Source: G965202665 sp965243835
Lineage (GTDB): Bacteria; Actinomycetota; Acidimicrobiia; Spongiisociales; Spongiisociaceae
Assembly (NCBI GenBank): GCA_965243835.1
Contig: OZ251578.1
Span: 744,001 to 808,000 of the forward strand
Direction: 5' to 3'
DNA length: 64,000 nucleotides
Shown: piece by piece, positions 1 through 9,120 of the stretch
Numbering within the stretch: the stretch's first letter is position 1
How the letters are laid out: the number at the start of each line of letters is the position of its first letter
The notes under the pieces: generated by a model
Database searches by the model: none
Told to the model about the DNA's origin: nothing
The model's input: the letters and a program-made list of their open reading frames with translations, nothing else
Program-made: the position numbers and the translations under genes

Positions 1-877
1 GTCCCGGACCCGCCTTCTCCCGCATCGCCTGCTGGATGGCCTCCAAGTCGGGGATCATTTCCCCCGACAGGGACGACAGCGCGTAATCAGCGAAGCCCTC
101 CAAAACCGTTATGAAACCGTTCACCGCCTCCAAAGCCGGGCCCTCGGCGGTGACCGCCATGTTGCCCGGCGACAATTCGGCCCCCCCGGTCAGGGCAGCC
201 CGCAACATCTCCGGGTCGCCCATCTCCTCCGGTCCGATTCCCAGGGTTTCCGGGTCCAACCGCAGGTCCTCCTGCATGTCCTCGACCAACCGCAGAAAAT
301 GGGGGCGCACCCACTCCCGGCCCAAAATCCCCTCCCGGAGGGTTTCCTGCACGGCGACCCACAATCGCACTTGCCGCCGGTCCAGATCGTATTCCCCGGC
401 GAACGCCTCGATGGTGGGAACCACGAACCCCATCGGGCCGGGGGAGGCGGTGGGCAGGCCCGCGTCGAACTGCCCCAACGTGGTCCCCGCCAGCAAACCG
501 GCCGCGGTTCCCATCTGCATGCCCAGCAGGGCCGGGGCCAGGGATTGCAACATCGCCCCCATTCCCGCGGGGGCGGAGTCGGCGAACCGTTCCGCGATCC
601 CCTCCACCAGATAGCGGTAGGAGCGGATGTTGAGCGCCGCCCAACCGGCCGGGTCCAGCGGGATGGGCTCGTTGACCGGGCTGAGGCGGAAAGGGGTGGC
701 CTCCTCCACCCGGTAGGCGGCCAAGCGGAACAGTTCCACGTATTCGTCGGCCAACCAGGGGTCCACCGGCGTCCGGGGGCCGGTGATGTGCCCCGCCACC
801 TGTTCGGCCAAAGCCCAGTTCACCGGCCCCGGCTCTTTGAGCAGGTTCATCAACTCGTCGAGAATGTTGCGGTCCAC
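1..877 (-). CDS. DUF2342 zincin-like protein, 3' end outside window
   Basis: The minus-strand frame is open from a GTG at 877 to the window edge (about 292 residues), so the C-terminus is missing. A GGGAGGGG Shine-Dalgarno lies just upstream of the GTG. The protein begins VDRNILDELMNLL and holds segments typical of the actinobacterial DUF2342 / zincin_2 family: PVNEPIPLDP, NIRSYRYLVEGIAERF, PTIEAFAGEYDLDRRQVRLWV and, near the edge, VLEGFADYALSSLSGEMIP. Members are annotated as putative zinc metallopeptidases or as coenzyme F420 biosynthesis-associated proteins, but the biochemical role is not established. The next gene on the same strand is the HtrA protease, about 50 bp upstream, so the two may be co-transcribed. 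The family call is firm and the function is unknown. Confidence 0.8.
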   Translation of the reverse strand, partial: MDRNILDELMNLLKEPGPVNWALAEQVAGHITGPRTPVDPWLADEYVELFRLAAYRVEEATPFRLSPVNEPIPLDPAGWAALNIRSYRYLVEGIAERFADSAPAGMGAMLQSLAPALLGMQMGTAAGLLAGTTLGQFDAGLPTASPGPMGFVVPTIEAFAGEYDLDRRQVRLWVAVQETLREGILGREWVRPHFLRLVEDMQEDLRLDPETLGIGPEEMGDPEMLRAALTGGAELSPGNMAVTAEGPALEAVNGFITVLEGFADYALSSLSGEMIPDLEAIQQAMREKAGPG

Positions 878-928
878 AATCCGCCCCTCCCTATCGGTTG
901 TCCGCCCGCCGTCGGCGCCGACCCGAAA

Positions 929-2650
929 TTACGAGTCGTCCGATTGCGGGTACTGTCCGAGGGTAACCGACAAATCCATGGTTTCGCCGTCGCGAAGCAC
1001 GCTGACCTTTATCTCCCCCTCCGCCCGGTAGCCGCGCAACCGGGCCACCAGCAACGTCATGGAACGCACCGATTGGTCGTCCAAGGCGGTGATCACATCC
1101 TCGGCTTGCCCTCCGGCCGCCCCGAATCCGGAGCCGTCCAGCAGACGGTTCACCTTCACCCCGATCGGGGTCATCACCCCGTTGTCGTCCTCGTCGAAGG
1201 CCGGGCTGCCCTCGATTCCCAGAAAGGCGTGCCGCACCTCGCCGTCGGCCAGCAAGTCGTCGATGATGCCGGTGACCAGGTTGATGGGAACCGCAAACCC
1301 GATGCCTTCCGCTCCCACGTCGCTCACGCCGATGGCGGCGGTGATGCCCAGCAGTTGGCCGTCCCGGTTGAGCAGGGCCCCGCCGCTGGAGCCGCGGGTG
1401 ATGGGAGTGTCGGTTTGCAACAGGCCGTACAGTTGCGCGCCCGTGAAAGGGTCCACCTGCAGGGTGCGGTCAAAAGCGGAAATCACCCCGGCGGTCACGG
1501 ACGGTCCCCCGTCCAGACCCAGCGGGTTGCCGATGGCCACCGTCGGATCGCCGATGCGGGCGGTGTTGATGTCGGCGAACTCCACCGGGTGCAGGTCGGG
1601 CCAGTCCACCCGCAGGACCGCAATGTCCATCAGCGGGTCGGAGCCGATCACCTCGGCGGGAAGGCTGCGTCCGTTGTGCAGGATGACCCGCAGGGCGGCC
1701 GCTTCGTCAATTACATGATGGTTGGTGAGCAGGTAACCGTCGGTGTTGAAAATCACGCCGCTCCCGGAAGAGGAGGGGTCGACATCCTCTTCGGCGGCGT
1801 AGTTGTAGACGGACGTGATGGACGGGATGACCTGCTCGGCCACCTCCGCCACCGTGTTCACCGGCGCCGCGGCGACGATGGGCGGCGTCGGGGCGGTGGA
1901 CGGGGAACGGTCCGGGGGGCCGTCCGTTTCCGACTGGTCCTCCTCGTCCAAGGGCAGGTCCAGCAACTCGCCGGAGGCGGCGCCGTCGCTGTCTTGCGCC
2001 GCCGGCGCCGGAGGGGAGGCGATTATGTAGTTGGCGGTGGATCTTTCCGCCGGGGGCGGCCGGTCGAACGCGCCGATTCTCCACAGGAGGGCCGTTCCGG
2101 CGGCGGCGGTCAGCAGGGCGGTCAGCAAAGCCACTGCGGTGATAACCCGCCACGGCGTCCGGGAGCGCGGCGCGCCGGTCGGCCGGGGGTCATCGGCCAG
2201 TTGCTCGATGAGGTCCCAGTCGAAGCGGAGCCCGGCGTCGAACGGCGGTCCCGGCGGTGAGGAAAGGCCGGTGTGGTCGCCGGCGCCGGTCTCCGCTCGC
2301 CAGTCATCGGGATCGTCCGGCGGGGCGGACGCCGCGGCCCGGTGGTCGCTTTCGGACGGGAACGTCGGGTTTGGCGGTGGTTGGCGCGGCGGGTATTCGG
2401 CACCGGGGTCGTCCGGCGGGGCGGGGGGCTCGGTCCGGTGGTCGGGTGCGGGCGGGGATGCCGGGTCCGTTGGAAGGCGGGATTCCCCTAGCGGGTCTTC
2501 GGCGCGGAGCGGGGCGGGGGGCTCGGTCCGGCGGTCGGGTTCGGGTTGCGAATGCGCGGGGGCCGGGCGGGGTTCATCCCCTTCGTCGCGGCGGTCCGGC
2601 GCAGGGGGCGGGTCGGCGGGCTGATAAGGTTGGTGTTCCATTGCCCCCAT
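929..2650 (-). CDS. HtrA/DegP-like membrane-anchored serine protease with PDZ domain
   Basis: This 573-residue protein should cleave misfolded envelope proteins. Residues 1-165 are a Pro/Asp/Arg-rich cytoplasmic tail with an imperfect repeat of the type D(R/H)RTEPPAP. One membrane helix lies at about 168-190, followed by a disordered linker to about 260 and a trypsin-like domain. The catalytic triad is visible: H312 in TNHHVID, D342 in DPLMDIAVL and S422 in RGSSGGALL. A C-terminal PDZ domain (about 475-560) contains GFGAAGGQAEDVITALDD. This matches the actinobacterial HtrA/PepD layout. An in-frame ATG at 2641 is the alternative start, with the GGGGG between the two ATGs as a possible ribosome site. 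It is divergent from moaE, with only 20 bp between them, so the promoters must be compact. Confidence 0.9.
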   Translation of the reverse strand: MGAMEHQPYQPADPPPAPDRRDEGDEPRPAPAHSQPEPDRRTEPPAPLRAEDPLGESRLPTDPASPPAPDHRTEPPAPPDDPGAEYPPRQPPPNPTFPSESDHRAAASAPPDDPDDWRAETGAGDHTGLSSPPGPPFDAGLRFDWDLIEQLADDPRPTGAPRSRTPWRVITAVALLTALLTAAAGTALLWRIGAFDRPPPAERSTANYIIASPPAPAAQDSDGAASGELLDLPLDEEDQSETDGPPDRSPSTAPTPPIVAAAPVNTVAEVAEQVIPSITSVYNYAAEEDVDPSSSGSGVIFNTDGYLLTNHHVIDEAAALRVILHNGRSLPAEVIGSDPLMDIAVLRVDWPDLHPVEFADINTARIGDPTVAIGNPLGLDGGPSVTAGVISAFDRTLQVDPFTGAQLYGLLQTDTPITRGSSGGALLNRDGQLLGITAAIGVSDVGAEGIGFAVPINLVTGIIDDLLADGEVRHAFLGIEGSPAFDEDDNGVMTPIGVKVNRLLDGSGFGAAGGQAEDVITALDDQSVRSMTLLVARLRGYRAEGEIKVSVLRDGETMDLSVTLGQYPQSDDS

Positions 2651-2670
2651 TTTACAAGGAACTGAAATCT

Positions 2671-3117
2671 ATGTCGTCCGCCGCCCCCCCGCCCCCCGCC
2701 GTACGCCGCTTGCGGGTGTCCGCGGCCCCCATCGATCCCGGGGTGTTGCTCGCCGAGGTGACCCATCCCTCCAGCGGGGCCATCGCCCTGTTCCTGGGGA
2801 CGGCCCGCGACCATTCGCCCGGTCAGGCCGGAATCACCCACTTGGAATACGAGGCCTACGAGGGGGCGGTGCAGGACAAGATCAACGAAGTGATAGACGA
2901 GGCGGCGGCCCGCTGGCCGTTGCGGGCGACGGCGGTGGAGCACCGCACCGGGGTGGTGCGGGTGACCGAAGCGTCGGTGGCGGTGGCCGTATCCGCCTCC
3001 CACCGGGCGGACGCCTTCGCCGCCGCCCGTTACATCATCGACCAACTAAAGGAAAGAGCCCCCATCTGGAAAAAAGAATTCTGGCCGGGCGGGGAAAAAT
3101 GGTCGCCCGGTTCCTAG
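2671..3117 (+). CDS. moaE: Molybdopterin synthase catalytic (large) subunit MoaE
   Basis: MoaE, with the thiocarboxylated small subunit MoaD, inserts the dithiolene sulfurs into precursor Z (cPMP) to give molybdopterin. The 148-residue product is of normal family length. It shows GAIALFLGTARDHSPG near the N-terminus, YEAYEGAVQDKI, the HRTGVVRVTEASV strand and the C-terminal active-site segment APIWKKEFW, whose lysines match the catalytic lysines of the family. The ATG at 2671 is preceded by AAGGA at 2656-2660. The frame stays open further upstream but there it lies antisense to the HtrA gene. No moaD or other moa gene is in the window, so the partner must be encoded elsewhere. Confidence 0.92.
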   Translation: MSSAAPPPPAVRRLRVSAAPIDPGVLLAEVTHPSSGAIALFLGTARDHSPGQAGITHLEYEAYEGAVQDKINEVIDEAAARWPLRATAVEHRTGVVRVTEASVAVAVSASHRADAFAAARYIIDQLKERAPIWKKEFWPGGEKWSPGS

Positions 3118-3235
3118 AAACGCCGGGGCCGCCCGTCAGCCCGACGATGCTCCGAAATTTAAGACGGCGGGGCGAGAATCGTATAGGCTGTACGGGGCGA
3201 TAACCGGCGGGAGGCGGGAGACGGGAGACATCCTT

Positions 3236-5113
3236 ATGACAGCCTTATTGGAACGTCCGGAGACGGAAGCGCCCGAAACCGGGTCCGACTATCCCACCGT
3301 GGCCGCCCGGGTGCGGAGCTGGGCCGAGGAACACCCGGGACGGGTGGCCATGCGGGAAAAGGACTTCGGCATTTGGGTGGAGATCACCTGGTCCGACCTG
3401 TGGCAGGAGGCGCTGATCGCCGCGCACGGCCTGCTCGCCTTGGGGGTGGGGAGGGGGGAGGTGGTTTCCATCCATTCCGAAGACCGCCCCGAATGGGTGA
3501 TCCTGGATTTGGCGGCGGTGGCCATTCGGGGGATCAGCACCGGCCTCTATCCCACCAACCCCACCGCCGAAGTGGAGTACCTGGTCAACGACTCGCAGGC
3601 CTCGGTTCATATGGCCGAAGACCAGGAACAGGTGGACAAGGTGCTGGAGTTGCCCCGGGAACGGTTCCCGCTGGTGAAAACCATCATCTACGTGGAGCCG
3701 CGGGGGGTGCGCCGTTACCGGGACGACCGGCTTCTCTACTGGGATGATTTCATGGAAATGGGCCGTCGCCACCGGGCCGACCACCCGGGGGCGGTGGAAG
3801 CCCTGATGAGCGAGGCCGAAGCCGGGGATGTGATGACCCTGGTTTACACCTCGGGCACCACCGGCCCCCCCAAGGGGGCCATGCTGACCAACGCCAACGC
3901 CTCCTACTGCATTGACAAGGTGGTCAATGTGGACGGCCGCCTGCCCGGCGACCAGAAGCCGGTCCCGGACGATGAAATCCTCACCTACCTGCCCCTCTGC
4001 CATGTGGCCGAGCGGATTTTTTCAACCTGGACGATGGCGGGCAACGGGGTGACGCTCAACTTCGCCGAATCCATCGAGACCGTCCAGCAGAACCTGCGGG
4101 AGATACAACCCACCCTGTTCTTCGCCGTTCCCCGCATCTGGGAGCGGATTCACGCCACCGTCCAGATCAAACTGAGCGACGCCACCCTGTTCAAGCGGAT
4201 AATGAACAAACTGGGCGTGGCCCTGGCGACCTACGTGGGGCGCAACCGGGTGCGCAACGACGGCGATTTTACACTGGCTTCCCGGTTGGCGTACCTGCTC
4301 GGCAACCCGCTTTTCTTCCGCTCCCTCAAAGAGCGGGTCGGGTTGCGCCGTTGCCGCTGGGCCGGGTCCGGGGCGGCCCCCATCGCCCCCGAAGTGCTGG
4401 AGTTCTTCATGGGCCTGGGAGTTCCGGTGTTCGAGTTGTACGGGATGACGGAGAACTCGGCCATCGCCACCGTCAACTTCGCCGGACGGGTCAAACTGGG
4501 CACGGTGGGCGAGCCCTACCCGGGCATCGGCCTGCGCATCGACGAGGAAACCGGGGAGATACAGACCAAGCATCCGGGGGTGTTCGTCGGCTACTGGAAC
4601 AAGCCGGAGAAAACCGCCGAAACTTTCACCGGGGACGGATGGTTGAAAACGGGGGATGTGGGGGAGTGGGTGGACGGGACCCATGTAAAAATCGTGGACC
4701 GCATCAAGCACATCATCATCACCTCCGGCGGCAAAAACATTTCCCCCTCCGAAATTGAGAACTCCCTCAAAGCCTCCCCGTTCGTCAAGGAGGCGATGGT
4801 GATCGGCGACCGGCGCAAATACGTCACCTGCCTGGTCGGGATCGAGTTCGATACGGTGGGGGACTGGGCCACCCGCCGGGACATCCCCTACACCACCTAC
4901 CGCGACCTGTCGGAAAAACCGGAGGTGCTGGAATTGATACAGGGGGTGGTGAACGACGTCAATCGCAAGTTCGCCCGGGTGGAGCAGATCAAAAAGTTCC
5001 GCATGATCCCCAAGGAACTGGACCACGAAGACGGGGAGTTGACCGCCACCCAGAAGCTGAAGCGGGAGGCGATGGAGAGCATGTTCACCGAGTTGGTGGA
5101 GTCGATGTACTGA
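3236..5113 (+). CDS. Long-chain acyl-CoA synthetase (AMP-forming)
   Basis: This ANL-superfamily enzyme (625 residues, the size of FadD15-type ligases) activates a carboxylic acid to its AMP ester and then to the CoA thioester. The phosphate-binding loop is VYTSGTTGPPKGAML, the adenylate motif is YGMTENS, and the hinge and C-terminal domain show GDVGEW, VDRIKHIIITSGGKNISPSEIE. The stop codon is one base from the start of the livH-type gene, so this is the first gene of a six-gene transport operon. That coupling suggests the transporter brings in an acid that is then activated, but the substrate cannot be read from sequence. A weak promoter with TATAGG at 3182-3187 lies in the 118-bp gap after moaE. 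A purine-rich leader (GGGAGACGGGAGA) provides the ribosome site. Confidence 0.9.
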   Translation: MTALLERPETEAPETGSDYPTVAARVRSWAEEHPGRVAMREKDFGIWVEITWSDLWQEALIAAHGLLALGVGRGEVVSIHSEDRPEWVILDLAAVAIRGISTGLYPTNPTAEVEYLVNDSQASVHMAEDQEQVDKVLELPRERFPLVKTIIYVEPRGVRRYRDDRLLYWDDFMEMGRRHRADHPGAVEALMSEAEAGDVMTLVYTSGTTGPPKGAMLTNANASYCIDKVVNVDGRLPGDQKPVPDDEILTYLPLCHVAERIFSTWTMAGNGVTLNFAESIETVQQNLREIQPTLFFAVPRIWERIHATVQIKLSDATLFKRIMNKLGVALATYVGRNRVRNDGDFTLASRLAYLLGNPLFFRSLKERVGLRRCRWAGSGAAPIAPEVLEFFMGLGVPVFELYGMTENSAIATVNFAGRVKLGTVGEPYPGIGLRIDEETGEIQTKHPGVFVGYWNKPEKTAETFTGDGWLKTGDVGEWVDGTHVKIVDRIKHIIITSGGKNISPSEIENSLKASPFVKEAMVIGDRRKYVTCLVGIEFDTVGDWATRRDIPYTTYRDLSEKPEVLELIQGVVNDVNRKFARVEQIKKFRMIPKELDHEDGELTATQKLKREAMESMFTELVESMY

Positions 5114-5114
5114 A

Positions 5115-6194
5115 ATGTCGGAGCGGCCTGCGGGCGACGGCGGCGGCCGTTCGGCGATATCCCGGATTGCGGGATGGGCGGCGGCGCGCCGGGGACTGAT
5201 GTGGGGGGCGGGGACGGTCCTGTTGGTTTTGGCGATTTGGCGGGCGGCCGCCGACCACGACCCGGCCGCCTCCGCCGGGGGGATGCTGGCGGGCGGCCTT
5301 TCCCTGGGGGCCATCTACGCCCTTTTGGCTCTGGGGTTTGTGATCATCTTCAAAGCCACCCAGGTGATCAACTTCGCCCACGGGGCGATCGCCGCCTTGG
5401 GGGCTTACGTGGTGGCCTATCTGATCACGCGGCTGGAAATCCCCAGTCGCTGGTGGCCGGGGGTCCCCGGCTGGCTGGACTGGATCGCCGGACTGACGTT
5501 GGCCATGTTGATCACGGCCGGGGTGGGGTTGGTGTTGGAGCGGCTGGCCATTCGCCCCATGGTGGGGGAGCCGCTGTTCGCCATCGCCATGGTGACCATC
5601 GGCTTGGACATCGTGATCCGCACCATCACCAACGACCTGATCCTGCCCGACCCGGACCCGTTGGGGGATCCGTGGGGGGCGAGCGTGGTGACGATCGGCC
5701 CCACCAACATCGCCGCCACCGAGATCGTCACCATCGGGGCGGCGGTGGTCCTGGTGGTGTTGGTGGCACTGTTTTTCCGCTCCCGCACCGGGGTGGCCAT
5801 GCGGGCCACCGCCTTTGACCAGGAGGCGGCCATGGCGCAGGGGATTTCGGTGGGGCGGATTTTCGCCTTGGCGTGGGCCATCGGGGCCGGGTTGGCGGCC
5901 ATCGCCGGGGTGTTCGCCTCGGTGTTTCCCCGTTCGGTGGGGGTGGACACCGCCACCGCCTTCGTGGCCTTCCGGGCTTTTCCGGCCATCATTTTGGGCG
6001 GATTGGATTCGGTGACCGGGGCGGTAATCGGCGGGTTCATCATCGGGTTGGCCGAAAGCTACGCCGGGGCCTACTTCACCTGGAGCGGGTTCGGCACCGG
6101 GTTCCCGGGGATCGTCCCCTACCTGGTGATGATGCTGGTGTTGCTCATCCGCCCCTATGGGCTTTTGGGAACCGAGGAGATCCGCCGGGTATGA
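5115..6194 (+). CDS. livH: Branched-chain amino acid-type ABC transporter permease (LivH family)
   Basis: This is one of the two membrane subunits of a Liv-type (HAAT) importer. The 359-residue protein is very hydrophobic, with about eight membrane spans. It carries family segments GGLSLGAIYALLALGFVIIF, INFAHGAIAALGAYV, the cytoplasmic loop RTGVAMRATAFDQEAAMAQGI that contacts the ATPases, and VAFRAFPAIILGGLDSVTGA. It starts one base after the acyl-CoA synthetase stop and overlaps the next permease by 4 bp (ATGA), so it is translationally coupled on both sides. The symbol describes the family. Substrates of Liv-type systems range from branched-chain amino acids to aromatic acids and amides. 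Confidence 0.9.
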   Translation: MSERPAGDGGGRSAISRIAGWAAARRGLMWGAGTVLLVLAIWRAAADHDPAASAGGMLAGGLSLGAIYALLALGFVIIFKATQVINFAHGAIAALGAYVVAYLITRLEIPSRWWPGVPGWLDWIAGLTLAMLITAGVGLVLERLAIRPMVGEPLFAIAMVTIGLDIVIRTITNDLILPDPDPLGDPWGASVVTIGPTNIAATEIVTIGAAVVLVVLVALFFRSRTGVAMRATAFDQEAAMAQGISVGRIFALAWAIGAGLAAIAGVFASVFPRSVGVDTATAFVAFRAFPAIILGGLDSVTGAVIGGFIIGLAESYAGAYFTWSGFGTGFPGIVPYLVMMLVLLIRPYGLLGTEEIRRV

Positions 6195-7516
6195 GGGGCC
6201 GCCCGCACCTGTTCGTATCCTACGAGGCGGAGCAGTCGCTGTTCCCGACATGGACGCAACGGATCCTGTTGGCGCTGTTCGCCTTGGGATTGTTGCTGGT
6301 GACGATGGGGACCAGCCTGGAGGCGGGGGATTGGTCTTGGAGTCCGCTGGGTTTTCTGGCCGACTCCGACTGGCAGAAAATCCTGTCCCGGTCGGCCATC
6401 TTCGCCATCGGGGCCTTGGGCATCAACATCCTCACCGGCCTGGCCGGCCAGATTTCGGTAGGTCATTCTTTTTTCGTGGGGATCGGGGCCTACACGGCTA
6501 CCGTGTTGGGATCCGCCCCCGGCTCGGAGGGGATTTTCGGGCCGCGCTGGGGAATGGGGCTTCCCATCTGGATCTGGTTGCCCGCGGCCGGGATCGTGGC
6601 CGCCATGGTGGGGATATTGGTGGCCCCCACCGCGGTGCGGGTGCGGGGACTGTATTTGGGCTTTGTGACCTTGGGGTTGGTGTTCATCGGGCAGTGGGCC
6701 TTTCGCAACTTCTCGTCGATAACCGGCGGTTCGCAGACCGGTCGCAAATGGCCCGGTTTTGAAATCCGGCTGTGGCGGGAGGAGAGCCCGCTGTTGGACT
6801 TGACCGCGGACGGGCCCGCCTGGTTCTGGCTGGACTGGCTGGACTGGCTGTTGGGGCCGTGGATCAATCTGGCCGACGAAATGTCCGAGGAGGCCAAAGT
6901 GTGGCTGTTCGTGGCCGTGTTGGCCGCGGTGTTCGTGTTGACCGCCAAGAACCTGCAGCGCACCCGCATCGGCCGCTCCTTTATGGCCCTGCGCGACCGC
7001 GACATCGCCGCCGAGGTGATGGGAGTGCCGGACGCCCGCACCAAACTGATCGCGTTCGCCATCTCCTCCTTCTACGCCGGGGTGGCCGGGGGGCTGTTCG
7101 GGGCCTTCGTCGGCCGCCTCATCCCGGAAGGTTTCGACCTGTTCATGTCGGTGCAGTTCCTGGCCATAATCCTCATCGGCGGGGCGGGAACCGTGGCCGG
7201 GACTTTGATGGGCACCGCCTTCGTGGTGATGCTGCCCCGTCTGGTGCAGGACTTCTCCGAGTGGTTGAACCGGATCGCCGAGAGCGGTTCGGGGTTTTTG
7301 GCCGCTATTTCCGATTGGGCGATTTCCACCGGCCAGGACGACGGCGGGTTGGTGTCGGTGCAGTCCGGGTTCACCCCCGGCCTGAGCGTGGATCAACTGA
7401 ACCTGGTGATTTACGGACTGCTGATTGTCCTGTTCCTGATTTTCGAACCGCTGGGCTTGTACGGGATTTGGATAAGAATTCGCAACTATTGGAAAGGATG
7501 GCCATTTACTTATTAG
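6191..7516 (+). CDS. livM: Branched-chain amino acid-type ABC transporter permease (LivM family)
   Basis: This is the second membrane subunit of the Liv-type importer, 441 residues, with membrane spans along most of its length. LivM hallmarks are GALGINILTGLAGQISVGHSFF, the ATPase-contact loop IGRSFMALRDRDIAAEVMGV, FAISSFYAGVAGGLFGAF and LIGGAGTVAGTLMGTAFVV. The ATG at 6191 overlaps the livH-type stop by 4 bp. Compared with classic LivM it has an extended extracytoplasmic stretch around residues 185-235 (rich in W, D and L), and another before the last spans, which may shape contact with the binding protein. It belongs to the 3.2-10.8 kb operon. Confidence 0.88.
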   Translation: MRGRPHLFVSYEAEQSLFPTWTQRILLALFALGLLLVTMGTSLEAGDWSWSPLGFLADSDWQKILSRSAIFAIGALGINILTGLAGQISVGHSFFVGIGAYTATVLGSAPGSEGIFGPRWGMGLPIWIWLPAAGIVAAMVGILVAPTAVRVRGLYLGFVTLGLVFIGQWAFRNFSSITGGSQTGRKWPGFEIRLWREESPLLDLTADGPAWFWLDWLDWLLGPWINLADEMSEEAKVWLFVAVLAAVFVLTAKNLQRTRIGRSFMALRDRDIAAEVMGVPDARTKLIAFAISSFYAGVAGGLFGAFVGRLIPEGFDLFMSVQFLAIILIGGAGTVAGTLMGTAFVVMLPRLVQDFSEWLNRIAESGSGFLAAISDWAISTGQDDGGLVSVQSGFTPGLSVDQLNLVIYGLLIVLFLIFEPLGLYGIWIRIRNYWKGWPFTY

Positions 7517-7602
7517 AGTATCGGGAAAGGTTTTAGGCCGGCGCCCCGGCGCCCGGTCGACATAAGAGGCCCCCGAGGCCCCCGGAGAGAAGGGACGAAC
7601 CA

Positions 7603-9063
7603 ATGATCAAGAACAGAACCCTATGGGCGGTATTGTTGACAATGGCGCTGGTCGCCATCGCCTGCGGAGGCGACGACTCTGCGCCCACCACTACCGAGGC
7701 CCCCGCTACCACGCAGGCCCCCGTTGCCACCGAGGCCCCCACCACCATGGCCGCCACCACCATGGCCGACGACGAGCCGGAGGCGACCACCACCATGGCG
7801 ACCACCACCATGGCCCCTACCACCATGGCGGAGGACGATGACATGATGGACGATGACATGATGGGCATGGTCGAAACCGACGTGGGGGTGGACCTGGAGG
7901 CCGGGGTGATCAAGGTCGGAATGCTGTCCGACCTGACCGGCCCCTTCGGGGCGTTGGTGACCCCCATCGTCACCGGTCATGAGGCCTACTGGAAAAACGT
8001 CAACGACAACGGCGGCATCAACGGGCTGACCGTGGAGTTGGTGGTGCGCGACACCGAGTACACGATCGACAACCATGTCCAGATGTATTCGGAACTGAAA
8101 GACGAGGTGGTGGCTTTCGGCCACTCCACCGGCTCCCCGCACACTGTGGCCATCAACGAGTCCCTGCAAGAGGACGGCATCCTGGCCATTCCCCTCACCT
8201 GGTATTCCGGGTGGAGCGACCCGGCCTTGAACGCCAACCTGGTGCCGCATGGCGTTCCCTATTGCATCGAGGCGATGAACTCCATCGACTGGATCGTCAA
8301 CAACCGGGGCGGCTCCACCATCGCCATCGTTTCCCTGCCCGGCGACTACGGGCTGGATTCCACGGCCGGGGCCTTGTTGGCCGCCGAGGCCCTGGGACTG
8401 GAGGTGGTGTACGACGGGCGCGGATCCATCATCCCCGGCGAGGACCTGAAGCCGATCGCCGACGAGATCGTAGGAAGCGGGGCCGACATCGCCTTCGTCA
8501 CCGCCACCCCCGGCACCTTCTCTGGAATCTACGGGCAGGCCATCGCCCAAGGTTACGAGGCCACCTGGTCCGGGGCTCTGCCGTCCTGGAACCCGGCTTA
8601 CATCGCCGAAGATTCGGCCATCAAGGACGCCATCGAGCGGGACTGGGTGAGCTCCGGCTACATTTCCCTGTGGTCGTCGCCCCGGGCCGCGGATATGCGC
8701 GCCCTGATTTTGGCCTACGACCCGGACGCCGTTCCCCACGACTACTACGGCGAGGGGATAGTGGAGGCCACAATCCTCCATCAGGCGCTGTTGCGGGCCT
8801 ACGAAAACGGGGATATGACCCAGAAAGGCGTGCTGGACGCGGCCAAGAGTTTGGAGAGCGTGGACTTCGGCGAATTCGCCCCCTCCGAGAACTATGCGGC
8901 CGCCGACGCCAACGAAGGCTTGCAGCGCACTTCGGCGGTTATCTTCAAGCCGTCGCAAGCGGACCTGGCGGCGGGCGGAACCGGCACTGAAGTCCTGGCG
9001 GAGGACTTCGTTTCGGACACGGCCCGCAACTACGACTTCCAAGCCGCCTGCTACTCGCTGTAG
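7603..9063 (+). CDS. Liv-type ABC transporter substrate-binding lipoprotein
   Basis: This periplasmic-binding-protein fold type I receptor (486 residues) delivers ligand to the LivH/LivM permeases. The signal peptide ends in a lipobox (VAIAC, C21). A low-complexity tether of about 60 residues follows, rich in Thr, Ala, Glu and Met, with a DDDMMDDDMMGM stretch. Its DNA has repeated ACCACCATGGC units around 7741-7830. The ligand-binding domain begins at IKVGMLSDLTGPFGA and runs to a C-terminus with a cysteine (AACYSL). It has its own ribosome site (GAGAAGGGA) after an 86-bp gap, which may let it be made in excess over the permeases. The family call is secure and the ligand is unknown. Confidence 0.88.
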   Translation: MIKNRTLWAVLLTMALVAIACGGDDSAPTTTEAPATTQAPVATEAPTTMAATTMADDEPEATTTMATTTMAPTTMAEDDDMMDDDMMGMVETDVGVDLEAGVIKVGMLSDLTGPFGALVTPIVTGHEAYWKNVNDNGGINGLTVELVVRDTEYTIDNHVQMYSELKDEVVAFGHSTGSPHTVAINESLQEDGILAIPLTWYSGWSDPALNANLVPHGVPYCIEAMNSIDWIVNNRGGSTIAIVSLPGDYGLDSTAGALLAAEALGLEVVYDGRGSIIPGEDLKPIADEIVGSGADIAFVTATPGTFSGIYGQAIAQGYEATWSGALPSWNPAYIAEDSAIKDAIERDWVSSGYISLWSSPRAADMRALILAYDPDAVPHDYYGEGIVEATILHQALLRAYENGDMTQKGVLDAAKSLESVDFGEFAPSENYAAADANEGLQRTSAVIFKPSQADLAAGGTGTEVLAEDFVSDTARNYDFQAACYSL

Positions 9064-9069
9064 GACGGA

Positions 9070-9107
9070 CCGGTCGGGGGGCGGGGCTTCGGTCCCGCTC
9101 CCCCCGG
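9070..9107 (+). terminator. GC-rich hairpin between binding-protein and ATPase genes
   Basis: A strong stem-loop is formed by GGGGGGCGGG and CCCGCTCCCCCC around a GCTTCGGT loop, directly after the binding-protein stop. There is no U tract, so it more likely slows 3' decay or partly attenuates transcription, keeping the receptor in excess over the downstream ATPases. Inferred from sequence only. Confidence 0.45.
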
Positions 9108-9120
9108 CCATGGTTGCCCG

